Positions 17,706 through 27,182 of a DNA stretch of 64,000 nucleotides are shown one piece after another. Numbering within the stretch: position 1 is the first letter of the stretch; each line of letters opens with the position of its first letter. The stretch comes from Actinomyces sp. B33 (GTDB lineage: Bacteria > Actinomycetota > Actinomycetes > Actinomycetales > Actinomycetaceae). Under the pieces are notes generated by a model. It did no database searches, was not told the origin of the DNA, and saw only the letters and a list, made by a program, of their open reading frames with translations. Location of the stretch: positions 186,001 to 250,000 of the forward strand of contig NZ_JAMRYR010000002.1 of NCBI RefSeq assembly GCF_028437565.1, written 5' to 3'. The position numbers and the translations under genes were made by a program.

Positions 17706-19178
17706 GTGGACGCACTAGCGAAGTCGATTCTCGACGTGGCCGACTGGATCACCCTGCACCTGACGGTCTGGATCCTCATCGGGGCGGGCCTGTACCTGAC
17801 GATCCGCAGCCGCGCCGTCCAAGTGCGCCACTTCCCGTCGATGGTCCGCGCGACCCTCGGCTCGCGCGGGGGTGCCGCCGGGGGGATCTCCTCCTTCCAG
17901 GCGTTCGCGATCTCCCTGGCGGCGCGCGTCGGCGTCGGCAACGTCTTCGGCGTCGCCGCGGCGCTGCTCATGGGCGGCCCCGGCGCGATCTTCTGGATGT
18001 GGGTCGTCGCCCTCGTCGGCATGGCCACCGCGTTCTTCGAGGCGACGCTCGCCCAGATCTTCAAGGTGCGCGCCTCCGACGGGACCTTCCGCGGCGGCCC
18101 GGCCTTCTACATGGCGCGGGGCATGCGCAGCAGGGCGATGGGCGCCGTCTTCGCCGTCATCACGGTCGTCACCTGCGCCTTCGTCATCACCTCCGTCCAG
18201 TCGAACGCCGTCGCCGGCACCCTGTCGGCCGCGTTCGGCCAAGGGGCTAACCAGCCGATCCCCGGCCTCGGCGACTACTCGGCCGCTCAACTGACGGTCG
18301 CCGGCCTGATCTTCGTCTTCACGGCGATGGTGATCTTCGGCGGGATCCGCACGGTCGCCCGGGTCACCGAATGGATGGCGCCGATCATGGCGCTGATCTA
18401 CATCGCCATGGTCGCCGTCGTCTGCCTCCTCAACATCGGCCGCTTCGGCGAGGTCCTCGGGCAGATCCTCTCCTCCGCCTTCGCCCCCGAGCCCCTCGTG
18501 TCCGGCCTGGGCGGCGGCCTTCTCGCGGCGATCATCAACGGCACCAAGCGCGGCCTCTTCTCCAACGAGGCGGGCCAGGGCACCGCCCCTAACGCCGCAG
18601 CCACCGCCACCGTCGCCCACCCCGTCCAGCAGGGGCTCATCCAGTCTCTCGGCGTCTTCGTCGACACCATCGTCGTATGCACCGCCACCGCCTTCGTCAT
18701 CCTCATCGCCGGCCCCGACGTGTGGGGGGCCGAGGGCGCGAACCCGTCGAACCTGACGACCCTGGCGGTCGCCAGCGAACTCGGCGCGTGGACGGTCGTC
18801 CCCATGGCGATCCTCATCTTCGTCCTCGCCTTCTCGTCGATCATCGCCGCCTACGTGTACTCCGAGACGAATATGAGCTATCTCGTCTCCGACTCGACGG
18901 CGGCGACCTGGTTCGTCCGCGTCCTCTCGGTCTGCTCGGCGACCCTCGGAGGACTCGTCTCCCTCGACCTCGTGTGGAACTCCGTCGACATCGCGATGGC
19001 CGTCATGACGATCACCAACCTCGTCGCCCTCGTCGTCCTGTCCGCGTGGGGCCTGGGGGCGCTGAGGGACTACGAGGCCCAGCGCCGCGCCGGCGTCGTC
19101 TCCCCTGTGTTCTCCGGGGTCGGCAATCCGCATCTGCCCGGCGACCTCCCCGGGGAGGTCTGGGCCGACCGGGAGTGA
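17706..19178 (+). CDS. alanine/glycine:cation symporter (AGCS family)
   Basis: This 490-residue polytopic protein imports alanine or glycine with Na+ or H+. Family signatures are ISSFQAFAISLAARVGVGNVFGVAAALLMGGPGAIFWMW, FRGGPAFYMARGM and the KRGLFSNEAGQGTAPNAAATA block with the conserved NEAGQG. GGGAAAGGA lies just upstream of the GTG at 17706, giving the start MDALAKSILD; the longer frame upstream is shadow. The gene is separated by only 18 bases from the FAH-family gene and may be co-transcribed with it. The exact amino acid cannot be told from sequence. Confidence 0.92.
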   Translation: MDALAKSILDVADWITLHLTVWILIGAGLYLTIRSRAVQVRHFPSMVRATLGSRGGAAGGISSFQAFAISLAARVGVGNVFGVAAALLMGGPGAIFWMWVVALVGMATAFFEATLAQIFKVRASDGTFRGGPAFYMARGMRSRAMGAVFAVITVVTCAFVITSVQSNAVAGTLSAAFGQGANQPIPGLGDYSAAQLTVAGLIFVFTAMVIFGGIRTVARVTEWMAPIMALIYIAMVAVVCLLNIGRFGEVLGQILSSAFAPEPLVSGLGGGLLAAIINGTKRGLFSNEAGQGTAPNAAATATVAHPVQQGLIQSLGVFVDTIVVCTATAFVILIAGPDVWGAEGANPSNLTTLAVASELGAWTVVPMAILIFVLAFSSIIAAYVYSETNMSYLVSDSTAATWFVRVLSVCSATLGGLVSLDLVWNSVDIAMAVMTITNLVALVVLSAWGLGALRDYEAQRRAGVVSPVFSGVGNPHLPGDLPGEVWADRE

Positions 19179-19196
19179 CGCAGTAGGCTCCATCCC

Positions 19197-19973
19197 ATGA
19201 GAATCGTTCGTTTTTCCGACGGGGACAGCCCCCGTTACGGCGTCCTTGAGGACGACTCCACCCGCATCGTCGTCCTCAAGGGGGACCCTCTCTTCGCGCC
19301 CATCGAGCCCGACGGCCGCATCGTCGAACTCGACGAGGTCCGCCTCCTGTCGCCGGTGATCCCCCGCTCGAAGGTCGTCGGCCTGGCCGGCACGTACGGA
19401 GACGCCCAGCGCTGGCGCGACGACGGGACCCTGATCCCGCCGGGCCTGTTCCTCAAACCGAACACCTCGGTCATCGGCCCCGACGACCCGGTGGTCAACC
19501 CCGCGTGGGCCCGCGACGTCCTCCACGAGGGCGAGCTCGCCGTCGTCATCAAGACCCTCGCCAAGGACGTGCCGGCCGACCGCGCCGACGAGGTGATCCT
19601 CGGGTACACCTGCGCCGACGACGTCACCGCCTCGGGGTCCATGTCGCCCGGGGCCCCCTGGTCGACCGCCAAGGGCTTCGACACCGCCTGCCCCCTGGGG
19701 CCGTGGATCGTCGTCGACCCCGGGCTGGACGTGTCGAACCTGACGGTGACGACCTCGGTCGACGGCCGGGTGTGCGGGCGCGGCTCGACCGCCGACCTCA
19801 ACATGTCCGTCGCGCAGATCGTCTCCTACGCCTCGAGCGTGTTCACCCTCCTGCCCGGCGACGTCATCATCACCGGAGCCCCGGCGGCGACCGGCGCCGT
19901 CGAGGCCGGCCGGCTCGTCGAAGTCGAGATCGAGGGGATCGGGACCCTCTCGACCCCCGTGCGCAGCTCCTAG
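19197..19973 (+). CDS. fumarylacetoacetate hydrolase-family enzyme
   Basis: This 258-residue FAH-fold protein has metal ligands in LHEGELAVVI and CADDVTASG, the catalytic core KGFDTACPLGPWIV, a short strand block RGSTADLNMSVAQIVSYAS and the terminal GDVIITGAPAATGAV loop. Family members hydrolyse or decarboxylate oxo-acids such as acylpyruvates or oxaloacetate; the substrate here is unknown. Related genes commonly sit near gltX in actinobacteria, and gltX lies 5 kb downstream. The ATG at 19197 gives full family length. Confidence 0.85.
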   Translation: MRIVRFSDGDSPRYGVLEDDSTRIVVLKGDPLFAPIEPDGRIVELDEVRLLSPVIPRSKVVGLAGTYGDAQRWRDDGTLIPPGLFLKPNTSVIGPDDPVVNPAWARDVLHEGELAVVIKTLAKDVPADRADEVILGYTCADDVTASGSMSPGAPWSTAKGFDTACPLGPWIVVDPGLDVSNLTVTTSVDGRVCGRGSTADLNMSVAQIVSYASSVFTLLPGDVIITGAPAATGAVEAGRLVEVEIEGIGTLSTPVRSS

Positions 19974-20059
19974 CCGTACCAGGCCTCCCCCCCCGGTCAG
20001 GCCGCGCTCCGCGGACCCGAGGGGCCCGAGAATCCCGTCACTTCGTCAGAAAGGCCGTC

Positions 20060-21538
20060 ATGTCCACCGCATCAGTCCCCGACGCCCCGCAGCAGGGCGC
20101 CCTCGCCGTCGAGATGGCCGGTCTCGACGTCATCCCCGAATCCGACCGCAAGGGCCGCCCCGCGGACCTGTTCATGCCGTGGTTCGCCGCGAACATCTCC
20201 GTCCTGGGGATCTCCTGGGGCTCGTGGGTCCTCGGGTTCGGCATCTCCTTCGTCCAGGCGGTCGTCGTCTCCGTCATCGGCGTCGCCCTGTCGTTCCTCG
20301 TGTGCGGCCTCATCGCCATCGCGGGCAAACGGGGCTCGGCCCCGACCCTCGTCCTGTCGCGCGCCGCCTTCGGGTACAACGGCAACCGCATCTCCGCGGT
20401 CATCTCGTGGATCCTCACCGTCGGGTGGGAGACCTTCCTGTGCGTCATGGCGGTCCAGGCCAGCGCCACCGTCATGGGGGCCCTCGGGTTCTCCAACCAC
20501 CTCGCCGCCCAGGTCATCTCCCTCGTCCTCGTCGTCGCCCTGGCCGCGGGATCGGGCATCCTCGGCTTCGACATGATCATGCGCGTCCAGACGTGGATCA
20601 CGTGGGCGACGGCGGTCCTCACGGTGATCTACCTCGTCCTCGCGTTCCCGACGATCGACATGGGCGCCGTCATGGCTCTGCCCGCCGGGTCGACGGCGGC
20701 CGTCGTCGGCGCCGGCTGCATGCTGCTCGTCGGCTTCGGCTTCGGGTGGATCAACGCCGCCGCGGACTACTCGCGCTACCTGCCCCGCCGGGCCTCGACC
20801 GCGGGCGTCGTCGGCTGGACGACCTTCGGCGCCGCCCTGCCGACCGTCGTCCTCGTCTTCTTCGGCCTGCTCCTGGCCGGGTCGAACGCCGAGCTCAACG
20901 AGGCGGTGTCCGCCGACCCCATCGGCGCGTTGACGACGATCCTGCCGACCTGGTTCCTCATCCCCTTCGCGCTCGTCGCCATCCTCGGCCTCGTCGGCGG
21001 CATCATCATGGACATCTACTCGTCGGGCCTGTCCCTCCTGGCGACCGGCGCCCCGGTGTCGCGGCCGGTGGCCACGGCGATCGACGGGACGATCATGACG
21101 CTCGGCACGATCGTCGTCGTGTTCTTCTCCGACTCGTTCTTCGGCCCCTTCCAGGGGTTCTTGACGACCCTGGGCGTCGTCATCGCCGGGTGGGGCGGGG
21201 TCATGCTCGCCGACATCGCCCTGCGCCGCAAGGACTACGACGAGCCGTCGCTCTTCACGCCCTCGGGCCGCTACGGGTCGGTCAACTGGGGCGCGATCGT
21301 CTCCCTGGCGCTCGCCTCCCTCATCGGCTGGGGCCTCGTCGTCAACACGTCGGCCTCGTGGCTGTCGTGGCAGGGCTACCTCCTCGGCGTCATCGGCGGC
21401 AAGGAGGGCGCGTGGGCGTTCTCGAACATCGGGATCCTCCTGGCCCTCGTCATCGGTTTCGTCGGCTACCTGGCGACGTCGAGCGGCCGCGTGCGCGCCC
21501 AGGAGCGCGAGGAGTCCCGCGTCTTCGGGGAGCAGTGA
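20060..21538 (+). CDS. NCS1-family purine/pyrimidine permease
   Basis: This 492-residue transporter has about 12 hydrophobic segments and belongs to the cytosine/purine permease branch of NCS1. Typical features are the FMPWFAANIS segment of TM1, GKRGSAPTLVLSRAAFGYNGN and FGFGWINAAADYSRYLP. It would carry a nucleobase or related compound into the cell with a cation. AGAAAGG precedes the ATG at 20060. One base separates its stop from the start of the purine nucleoside phosphorylase, so the two act as one operon. That context favours a purine as substrate (inference). Confidence 0.88.
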   Translation: MSTASVPDAPQQGALAVEMAGLDVIPESDRKGRPADLFMPWFAANISVLGISWGSWVLGFGISFVQAVVVSVIGVALSFLVCGLIAIAGKRGSAPTLVLSRAAFGYNGNRISAVISWILTVGWETFLCVMAVQASATVMGALGFSNHLAAQVISLVLVVALAAGSGILGFDMIMRVQTWITWATAVLTVIYLVLAFPTIDMGAVMALPAGSTAAVVGAGCMLLVGFGFGWINAAADYSRYLPRRASTAGVVGWTTFGAALPTVVLVFFGLLLAGSNAELNEAVSADPIGALTTILPTWFLIPFALVAILGLVGGIIMDIYSSGLSLLATGAPVSRPVATAIDGTIMTLGTIVVVFFSDSFFGPFQGFLTTLGVVIAGWGGVMLADIALRRKDYDEPSLFTPSGRYGSVNWGAIVSLALASLIGWGLVVNTSASWLSWQGYLLGVIGGKEGAWAFSNIGILLALVIGFVGYLATSSGRVRAQEREESRVFGEQ

Positions 21539-21539
21539 C

Positions 21540-22364
21540 ATGGGCGCCCAGACCGATCCGCCCGATCCTCGCTTCGCCGCGGCCCTCCTCGACGAGCCGA
21601 CGAGGCGGGGGGCGCGTCTCCTCGCCGAGCGCACCGGGGCGGCGCGCCACGACGTCCTCGTCGTCCTGGGGTCCGGCTTGGCCTCGGCCCTCGATGGCGC
21701 CGACGGGTGGGGGAGCCCGGCCGCGACCCTCGCTCTGTCGGACCTGCCCGGCGTCCTCGCGCCCGTGGCCGACGGGCACGTCGACGAACTGCGCTCCTAC
21801 GAGCGCGACGGCGCCCGCGTCCTCGTCGCCCTGGGGCGCACTCACCTGTACGAGGGCGTCGAGCCCGCGCGGGTGACCGCCCTGGCGCGCATCGCCGCCG
21901 CCGCGGGGGCGGGCCGGGCGGTCCTGGCCAATGCGAACGGGTGCCTGAGGGACTGGGGGCTCGGAGACGTCATGGCGATCACCGACCACGTCAACCTGTC
22001 GGGGTCGTCGCCGCTGACCGGCCCCCTGTTCTGCGACCCGACGGGCACGTGGGACGCGGGTCTCGCCCGGGTCCTCGATGGGGTGTGCCAGCGCTCCGGA
22101 ACGTACGCGATCCTGCGGGGCCCCGAGTACCAGACGCGCGCCGAGACGCGGATCCTCGCGGCCCTGGGCGTCGACTGCGTCGGCATGTCGACGGTCATGG
22201 AGGCGCTGACCCTGCACGCCCTGGGGGTCCGCGTCGCCGGCATGTCGGTGGTGTCGGACCTGTCGTTCGCCGATTCCCCGACGGATCCGACGGCGGTCGT
22301 CGAGGCCGCCACTGCCGCGGGCGCCACCGTCCGCACGGGCGTTGAGGCGGTCATCGCCTCCTGA
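21540..22364 (+). CDS. trimeric-type purine nucleoside phosphorylase with altered base pocket
   Basis: This 274-residue class 2 PNP splits nucleosides with phosphate into base and (deoxy)ribose-1-phosphate. The phosphate loop VVLGSGLASALD, GRTHLYEG (H102 matching human H86), ANANG and VGMSTVMEAL are all present. Two base-binding residues differ from the family. GPEYQTRAE has Gln198 where human PNP has Glu201, and MSVVSDLSF has Asp240 where human PNP has Asn243. This is the pair of changes engineered in human PNP to make it accept 6-aminopurine nucleosides. I therefore infer adenosine-type specificity, which is unusual for this class. It is coupled to the NCS1 permease upstream. Confidence 0.87.
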   Translation: MGAQTDPPDPRFAAALLDEPTRRGARLLAERTGAARHDVLVVLGSGLASALDGADGWGSPAATLALSDLPGVLAPVADGHVDELRSYERDGARVLVALGRTHLYEGVEPARVTALARIAAAAGAGRAVLANANGCLRDWGLGDVMAITDHVNLSGSSPLTGPLFCDPTGTWDAGLARVLDGVCQRSGTYAILRGPEYQTRAETRILAALGVDCVGMSTVMEALTLHALGVRVAGMSVVSDLSFADSPTDPTAVVEAATAAGATVRTGVEAVIAS

Positions 22365-22495
22365 CCGAAGGACCGTCGGCGAACGCGGATCGGGGGCGAT
22401 GAGGGGAGAAACAGGGGGTTCCTGGATATCGGGGGCCGTGTCGGCGGGATGAGGATTCTTTTCAGGGCATAAATCCCATTGAAAGGAAGGCCTCG

Positions 22496-23317
22496 ATGCC
22501 ATCGCCGCTCCCCTCATCGCCTCGACCTCTTCTCGCCGAACGAGAGTTCCACGCCGACCCCGGCTCCGCGGTGCGACCTCGTCGATTCGGGATCAACCAG
22601 TACTGGATCAAACTCGCGATGGCGGCGCTCATGGTCACCGATCATCTCGAGCACGTTCCCGGGCTCATCGATCCCAATCTCGCCCTCGCCTTCCATGTCA
22701 TCACCCGTTGCGTCGCCGTCTGGTTCGCCTACGGCGCGGTCGAGGGAGTCCTCCATACGCGAGACCTGAGGAGGTACCTCATTCGACTGTGGGGCGCGGC
22801 GGCCATCATGTTCCTCGGCAACGCGCTCCTCACCCGTCTGCTCGCCACACGCGGACTCGTCCACTTCGAGAACAACATCTTCTTGACCCTCGCCATCGGC
22901 GTCTCGCTGATCGCCGTCGCGCGCATGATCGTCAACCCGATGGCGCGGGGAGTCTACCTGGCGGTTATGGGCGTCGTCGGGGCCGTCGTGGGCGGGATCG
23001 TCGAGGGCGGCAATGTCATCATCCCGTTCATGCTCATCACTTTCGCCGCGTACCGGCGTCCTGTAGTCAGAGATATCGGCTACGTCCTGTTCGCGGTGGT
23101 GCTCTTCGCCATGTCGTGGGTGCCGTATTCGACGCCGGAGCAAACCCTGTCGATGCTCGCCTTCAACTCCGACTTCATGCTGATCCTCGTCATCCCGGTC
23201 CTGCACCTGTACAACGGGGAGCGCGGTCCGCACACGGCGTTCTCCAAGTACTTCTTCTACGTGTTCTATCCGGCGCACCTGTGGCTGCTCGCCCTCATCG
23301 CCTACATGCGGGCGTAG
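22496..23317 (+). CDS. TraX-family membrane protein
   Basis: This 273-residue polytopic protein is of the TraX/acyltransferase-3-like family. It shows WIKLAMAALMVTDHLEHVPG near the start, the middle helices, and the diagnostic end KYFFYVFYPAHLWLLALIAYM. TraX acetylates F pilin, but chromosomal homologues such as this one probably modify other surface molecules. GAAAGGAAGG lies just upstream of the ATG at 22496. It stands apart from any conjugation gene, and a 131-bp spacer separates it from the PNP gene. Confidence 0.8.
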   Translation: MPSPLPSSPRPLLAEREFHADPGSAVRPRRFGINQYWIKLAMAALMVTDHLEHVPGLIDPNLALAFHVITRCVAVWFAYGAVEGVLHTRDLRRYLIRLWGAAAIMFLGNALLTRLLATRGLVHFENNIFLTLAIGVSLIAVARMIVNPMARGVYLAVMGVVGAVVGGIVEGGNVIIPFMLITFAAYRRPVVRDIGYVLFAVVLFAMSWVPYSTPEQTLSMLAFNSDFMLILVIPVLHLYNGERGPHTAFSKYFFYVFYPAHLWLLALIAYMRA

Positions 23318-23387
23318 GGCCGGGCCGGCGCGGCTCCCGGCCCGGCGGCCGTGAACCGCGCCCGCATGGATGCGCAGAGGTCGGGCG

Positions 23388-24557
23388 TCACAGGATCGAC
23401 AGGGCGGCCTCGGCGATCCGCGCGGCCGCGTCCGGCGAGCAGGCGAGGTTGATCCGCGCCCACTGCTCGTAGCCGGCCCCCAGGGCGCGCCCCGCGTTGG
23501 CTGCCACGCCGGCCCGGGAGAGCAGCTCGTCGGCGGGGGCTCCTCCCAGACCGGCGTCGGCGAACCCCCACCAGGTGAGGTAGGTGCCCTCGGGGCGGGT
23601 GAAGTCGATGGGTGAGCCCGCCAGGGCGTCGGCGACGATGGCGACGTTGCCGGCGACGATCGCGCAGACCTCGTCGAGCCAGTCGATGCCGTGCCGGTAG
23701 GCGGCGATGGCGCCGATCGCGCCGATGGTCGTCGCCCCGTGGGACAGGTGGGCGGCCCGTTCGTCCCACCGCTCGCGCAGGGCGCCGTCGGGCAGGATCA
23801 CCTGGGCGCTGGGCAGTCCGGCGATATTCCACCCCTTCGACGCGGCGGTGGCCGTGACGGCGCGCGAGGCCGCCTCCGGGCTGAGCCGCGCGTAGGAGGT
23901 GAAGGCGGTGGCAGGGTCGAGGATCAGGGGGGAGTGGATCTCGTCGGCGAAGACGAGGGCGTCGTAGTCGGCGACGACGGCGTCGAGGGCGGCGAGCTCG
24001 GCGCGGGTGAGGACCCGCCCCGTCGGGTTCCACGGGTTGCACACGACGACGAGGCCGGCGCCGGCCTCCAGGCCCGCGCGGATCCCGTCGAGGTCGAGGG
24101 CCCAGCCGCGCCCATCGGCGTCGTCCCCGTGGCGGGAGGGGACTTCGATGACCGGGTGGCCGAGTTCGCCGGGGATCGTCAGGAACGGCATGTACGCGGG
24201 GGTGGGGACGACGACGGGGGAGCCGGGGGCGGTGAGGTGCTCGATGGTGGCGCGCAGGGCGGGCAGGACTGAGGCGACGAGGCGGATGTGGTCGGGGTCG
24301 AGGCTCCAGCCGAAGCGCTCCTCCTGGAAGGAGGCGGTGGCCTCGGCGACGGCTCCGGCGAGCCAGGAGGGCTGGTAGCCCAGGAGCCCGGAGTCGATGG
24401 CCCCCTTCATCGCGTCGGCGACGGCGGGCGCGGTCGCGAAGTCCATTTCCGCGACCCAGGCGCCGATGACGGGGCCGCCGTCCGGGCGGGACATCCCTGT
24501 CCATTTGAGGGAGCCGGCTTCTCGCAGGTGGTCGTCGGTGAAGAATCGGACGGGCAT
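23388..24557 (-). CDS. MalY/PatB-type cystathionine beta-lyase/aminotransferase
   Basis: This 389-residue fold-type I PLP enzyme has the MalY/PatB opening (SLKWTG..PVIGAWVAEMDF), the CNPWNPTGRVL loop, FADEIHSPLIL with the pyridine-N aspartate, the PLP lysine in TAASKGWNIAGLPSAQ, and the phosphate/carboxylate arginine in WARINLACS. Members cleave C-S bonds of cystathionine or cysteine conjugates, giving homocysteine, pyruvate and ammonia. An AGGAG site fits the ATG at 24557; the much longer frame upstream is non-coding. It is divergent from gltX. Confidence 0.88.
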   Translation of the reverse strand: MPVRFFTDDHLREAGSLKWTGMSRPDGGPVIGAWVAEMDFATAPAVADAMKGAIDSGLLGYQPSWLAGAVAEATASFQEERFGWSLDPDHIRLVASVLPALRATIEHLTAPGSPVVVPTPAYMPFLTIPGELGHPVIEVPSRHGDDADGRGWALDLDGIRAGLEAGAGLVVVCNPWNPTGRVLTRAELAALDAVVADYDALVFADEIHSPLILDPATAFTSYARLSPEAASRAVTATAASKGWNIAGLPSAQVILPDGALRERWDERAAHLSHGATTIGAIGAIAAYRHGIDWLDEVCAIVAGNVAIVADALAGSPIDFTRPEGTYLTWWGFADAGLGGAPADELLSRAGVAANAGRALGAGYEQWARINLACSPDAAARIAEAALSIL

Positions 24558-24902
24558 GGGCGCTCCTGACGTGGGGGACCGGACCACTGTAGGCCCGGCG
24601 GGGGCCGGCCCGCCCGCCCGAGCCGCGCGCCCCGCCCCGAGGGCCGGCAGCTCGGGCGAAGTACGCGGACTGGTTTGTGCACCTGCGCTCCCCGCTCCCG
24701 AGGACCGGCGGCCATCATTGGGCTTTCGGGGCCGTCGCATCGTCGTCCCCCTCCTGCGGGTCGGCGCGTGGAGCGCCTCGGCGTTCCGGGCGCTCCCGGT
24801 GCGGCTGCTCCCGAGGGCTCGTGGAATGGCCCGGTGCCCGACCGGTCTCTCGTCCTCGGGCGCGACCCGCGGGTCCCGGCTCGCGATAGGATCGAGGGCA
24901 TC
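24558..24902. other. divergent intergenic region malY-like / gltX
   Basis: These 345 bases hold the promoters of two divergent genes. A -10-like TAGGAT (24887-24892) lies just before gltX, leaving a very short leader. No gene or RNA element is evident, though frames stay open because of high GC. Confidence 0.5.
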
Positions 24903-26408
24903 ATGAGTGAAACGACTGCCACCGGCTCCGACATCCGCGTCCGCTTCTGCCCCTCGCCGACGGGGACCCCCCATGTGGGCATGGTCCGCACCTGCCTGTT
25001 CAACTGGGCGTACGCCCGCCATACCGGGGGCACCTTCGTCTTCCGCATCGAGGACACGGACGCCGCCCGCGATTCCGAGGAGTCCTTCGAGCAGATCCTC
25101 GACTCCCTGCGCTGGCTGGGCCTGGACTGGGACGAGGGCGTCGACAAGGGCGGGCCGCACGGCCCCTACCGCCAATCCGAGCGCATGAACGTGTACAGGG
25201 ACGTCGCGGCGCGCCTCCTGGAGGCCGGCTACGCCTACGAGTCCTACTCGACGCCCGAGGAGATCGAGGAGCGCCACCGGGCCAAGGGGGAGGACCCCAA
25301 GCTCGGCTACGACGGCTTCGACCGGGACCTGAGCGACGAGCAGATCGCCGCCTATCGCGCCGAGGGCCGCCGCCCCGTCCTGCGCATCCGCATGCCCGAC
25401 GAGGATGTGACCTTCGTCGACCTGATCCGCGGGGAGATCACGTTCAAGGCCGGGTCGGTGCCCGACTATGTCATCGTCCGCGCCAACGGCGATCCCCTGT
25501 ACACCCTCGTCAACCCCGTGGACGACGCCCTGATGAGGATCACCCACGTCCTGCGGGGCGAGGACCTCCTGTCGTCGACGCCTCGCCAGATCGTCCTGTA
25601 CCGGGCTCTGGAGGCCATCGGCGTCGCCGAGTTCATGCCCCGGTTCGGGCACCTGCCGTACGTCATGGGGGAGGGGAACAAGAAGCTGTCCAAGCGCGAC
25701 CCGGAGTCGAACCTCCTGCTGCACCGCGAGGCGGGGATGATCCCCGAGGGGCTGAACAACTACCTGGCTCTCCTGGGCTGGTCGATCGCCCCCGACCGCG
25801 ACGTCTTCTCGATGGAGGAGATGGTCGGGGCCTTCGACATCGGCGACGTCAACCCGAACCCGGCCCGCTTCGATCAGAAGAAGTGCGTGGCGATCAACGC
25901 CGAGCAGATCCGGCTCCTGGGCGCCGAGGACTTCCGGGCGCGCCTCGTCCCGTTCCTCGCCCGCGAGGGGCTCGTCTCGGCCTCCTCCTACGAAGGCCTG
26001 GAGGCTGCCGAGCGCGCGGTGCTGGACGCCGCCGCGCCCCTGGCCCAGACCCGCATCCAGATGCTCGGCGAGGCCGGCCCCCTCATGCGCTTCCTGTTCG
26101 TCGGGGCCGACGAGATCGAGTACGACGAACGCGCCCTGGGCAAGCTCAAGGACTCGGCGCCCGACGTCCTGCGGGCGGCCGCCGAGGCGCTGTCCGGCGT
26201 GGAGGAGTTCACGGCGGAGGCGATCAAGTCCGCCCTCGACGCCGCGCTCGTCGAGGGGATGGGCATCAAGCCGCGCCTGGCGTTCGGCCCTCTCTTCGTG
26301 GCGATGACGGGCACGAACGTCTCGTTGCCGGTCGTCGACTCGATGGCGATCCTCGGGCGTGACGAGGCGTTGGCCCGGGTGTCGCGCCTGCTCGACCGGC
26401 TCGCCTGA
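24903..26408 (+). CDS. gltX: glutamyl-tRNA synthetase
   Basis: This 501-residue class I synthetase has the HIGH-type motif in [14 protein letters not shown] and the KMSKS-type motif in [27 protein letters not shown] is the standard GluRS block. It charges tRNA-Glu and, as usual in actinobacteria lacking GlnRS, probably also misacylates tRNA-Gln for amidation by GatCAB (established knowledge for the group). The substrates' genes follow directly: tRNA-Gln and two tRNA-Glu. The ATG at 24903 has GAGGG close upstream. Confidence 0.96.
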   Translation: MSETTATGSDIRVRFCPSPTGTPHVGMVRTCLFNWAYARHTGGTFVFRIEDTDAARDSEESFEQILDSLRWLGLDWDEGVDKGGPHGPYRQSERMNVYRDVAARLLEAGYAYESYSTPEEIEERHRAKGEDPKLGYDGFDRDLSDEQIAAYRAEGRRPVLRIRMPDEDVTFVDLIRGEITFKAGSVPDYVIVRANGDPLYTLVNPVDDALMRITHVLRGEDLLSSTPRQIVLYRALEAIGVAEFMPRFGHLPYVMGEGNKKLSKRDPESNLLLHREAGMIPEGLNNYLALLGWSIAPDRDVFSMEEMVGAFDIGDVNPNPARFDQKKCVAINAEQIRLLGAEDFRARLVPFLAREGLVSASSYEGLEAAERAVLDAAAPLAQTRIQMLGEAGPLMRFLFVGADEIEYDERALGKLKDSAPDVLRAAAEALSGVEEFTAEAIKSALDAALVEGMGIKPRLAFGPLFVAMTGTNVSLPVVDSMAILGRDEALARVSRLLDRLA

Positions 26409-26701
26409 CGCGCGGGTCGCGGGACTCCGCAGGATCTGCGCGGCCAGAGCCGATCGCAGCCCCTCGCGGCGGGCCCTCCGCGATGAGGGGAGGGAATCCG
26501 GCTCGTGTGAGGCGGGGCGCGCGGGGTCGCGGTGGCCGCGGAGGCGCTGGATGGCGCCGCAGCCTGTTCGCGGCCGCCGGCCGTGGGCGCGCCCGCGCGC
26601 GTGAGAGTCGCCACTGCCGGAGGATTTGGCGTCGCGCTCGCCTTTCGGCTACTGTTTTCTCTTGTCGCCACGGGCGCGCAGCGCCTGAGGGGACAAGCTA
26701 T

Positions 26702-26773
26702 TGGGGTATGGTGTAATTGGCAACACAGCTGATTCTGGTTCAGCCATTCTAGGTTCGAGTCCTGGTACCCCAG
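26702..26773 (+). tRNA. tRNA-Gln (CTG)
   Basis: The acceptor stem TGGGGTA (26702-26708) pairs with TACCCCA (26766-26772), discriminator G. The anticodon loop contains CTG in GATTCTGGTTC, and the T arm reads GGTTCGAGTCC. The gene directly follows gltX. CCA is not encoded. Confidence 0.93.
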
Positions 26774-26803
26774 CGGTCGGAAGCCTCCTGGTTTCCCACT
26801 CAG

Positions 26804-26876
26804 GCCCCCATCGTCTAGCGGCCTAGGACGACGCCCTCTCACGGCGTTAACGCCGGTTCAAATCCGGCTGGGGGTA
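26804..26876 (+). tRNA. tRNA-Glu (CTC), copy 1
   Basis: The acceptor GCCCCCA (26804-26810) pairs with TGGGGGT (26869-26875), with a terminal G-T pair. The anticodon loop CCTCTCAC carries CTC, and the T arm is CCGGTTCAAATCCGG. It is identical to copy 2, 118 bases downstream. Confidence 0.93.
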
Positions 26877-26921
26877 CTCATCCGTCAACGGATGACATAC
26901 ACCTGGAGACAGGTCATACAG

Positions 26922-26994
26922 GCCCCCATCGTCTAGCGGCCTAGGACGACGCCCTCTCACGGCGTTAACGCCGGTTCAAATCCGGCTGGGGGTA
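26922..26994 (+). tRNA. tRNA-Glu (CTC), copy 2
   Basis: This 73-nt gene is identical in sequence to the tRNA-Glu at 26804-26876, evidently a recent or homogenised tandem duplication. A strong hairpin terminator follows six bases later. Confidence 0.93.
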
Positions 26995-27000
26995 CCGATT

Positions 27001-27025
27001 CGGGGAGGCGCATCGCGCCTCCCCG
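27001..27025 (+). terminator. terminator of the gltX-tRNA cluster
   Basis: CGGGGAGGCGC (27001-27011) and GCGCCTCCCCG (27015-27025) form a perfect 11-bp stem with the loop ATC, just after the last tRNA-Glu. Confidence 0.75.
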
Positions 27026-27097
27026 ATTCTCATCTGCGAACCGGAGGCGCCTCGATCTCTCCAATTTTTCGGGTGCACGAAATTCGTGACATCGATC

Positions 27098-27127
27098 TTG
27101 ACTAAATGAGGGGGCCCTTAATACGGT
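27098..27127 (+). promoter_or_regulatory. promoter of the Mn/Zn ABC operon
   Basis: TTGACT (27098-27103) and TACGGT (27122-27127) are separated by 18 bases and make a good sigma-70-type promoter. The spacer contains a GC-rich palindromic GGGGCCC core flanked by A/T (TAAATGAGG and CCTTAATA), a plausible operator for a MntR/DtxR-like repressor. The operator is inferred only from position and symmetry. A 55-base leader follows. Confidence 0.5.
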
Positions 27128-27182
27128 GAGCGCGGCCTGAAAGGGGCCTGGAAAAATCGTCACCTCGAATGGAGTCACATCG

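Noticed and set aside
22496-23317. TraX-like protein as evidence of a conjugation locus
   Set aside because: No pilin or transfer gene is adjacent; stand-alone chromosomal TraX homologues are common, so it is probably a surface-modifying acetyltransferase.
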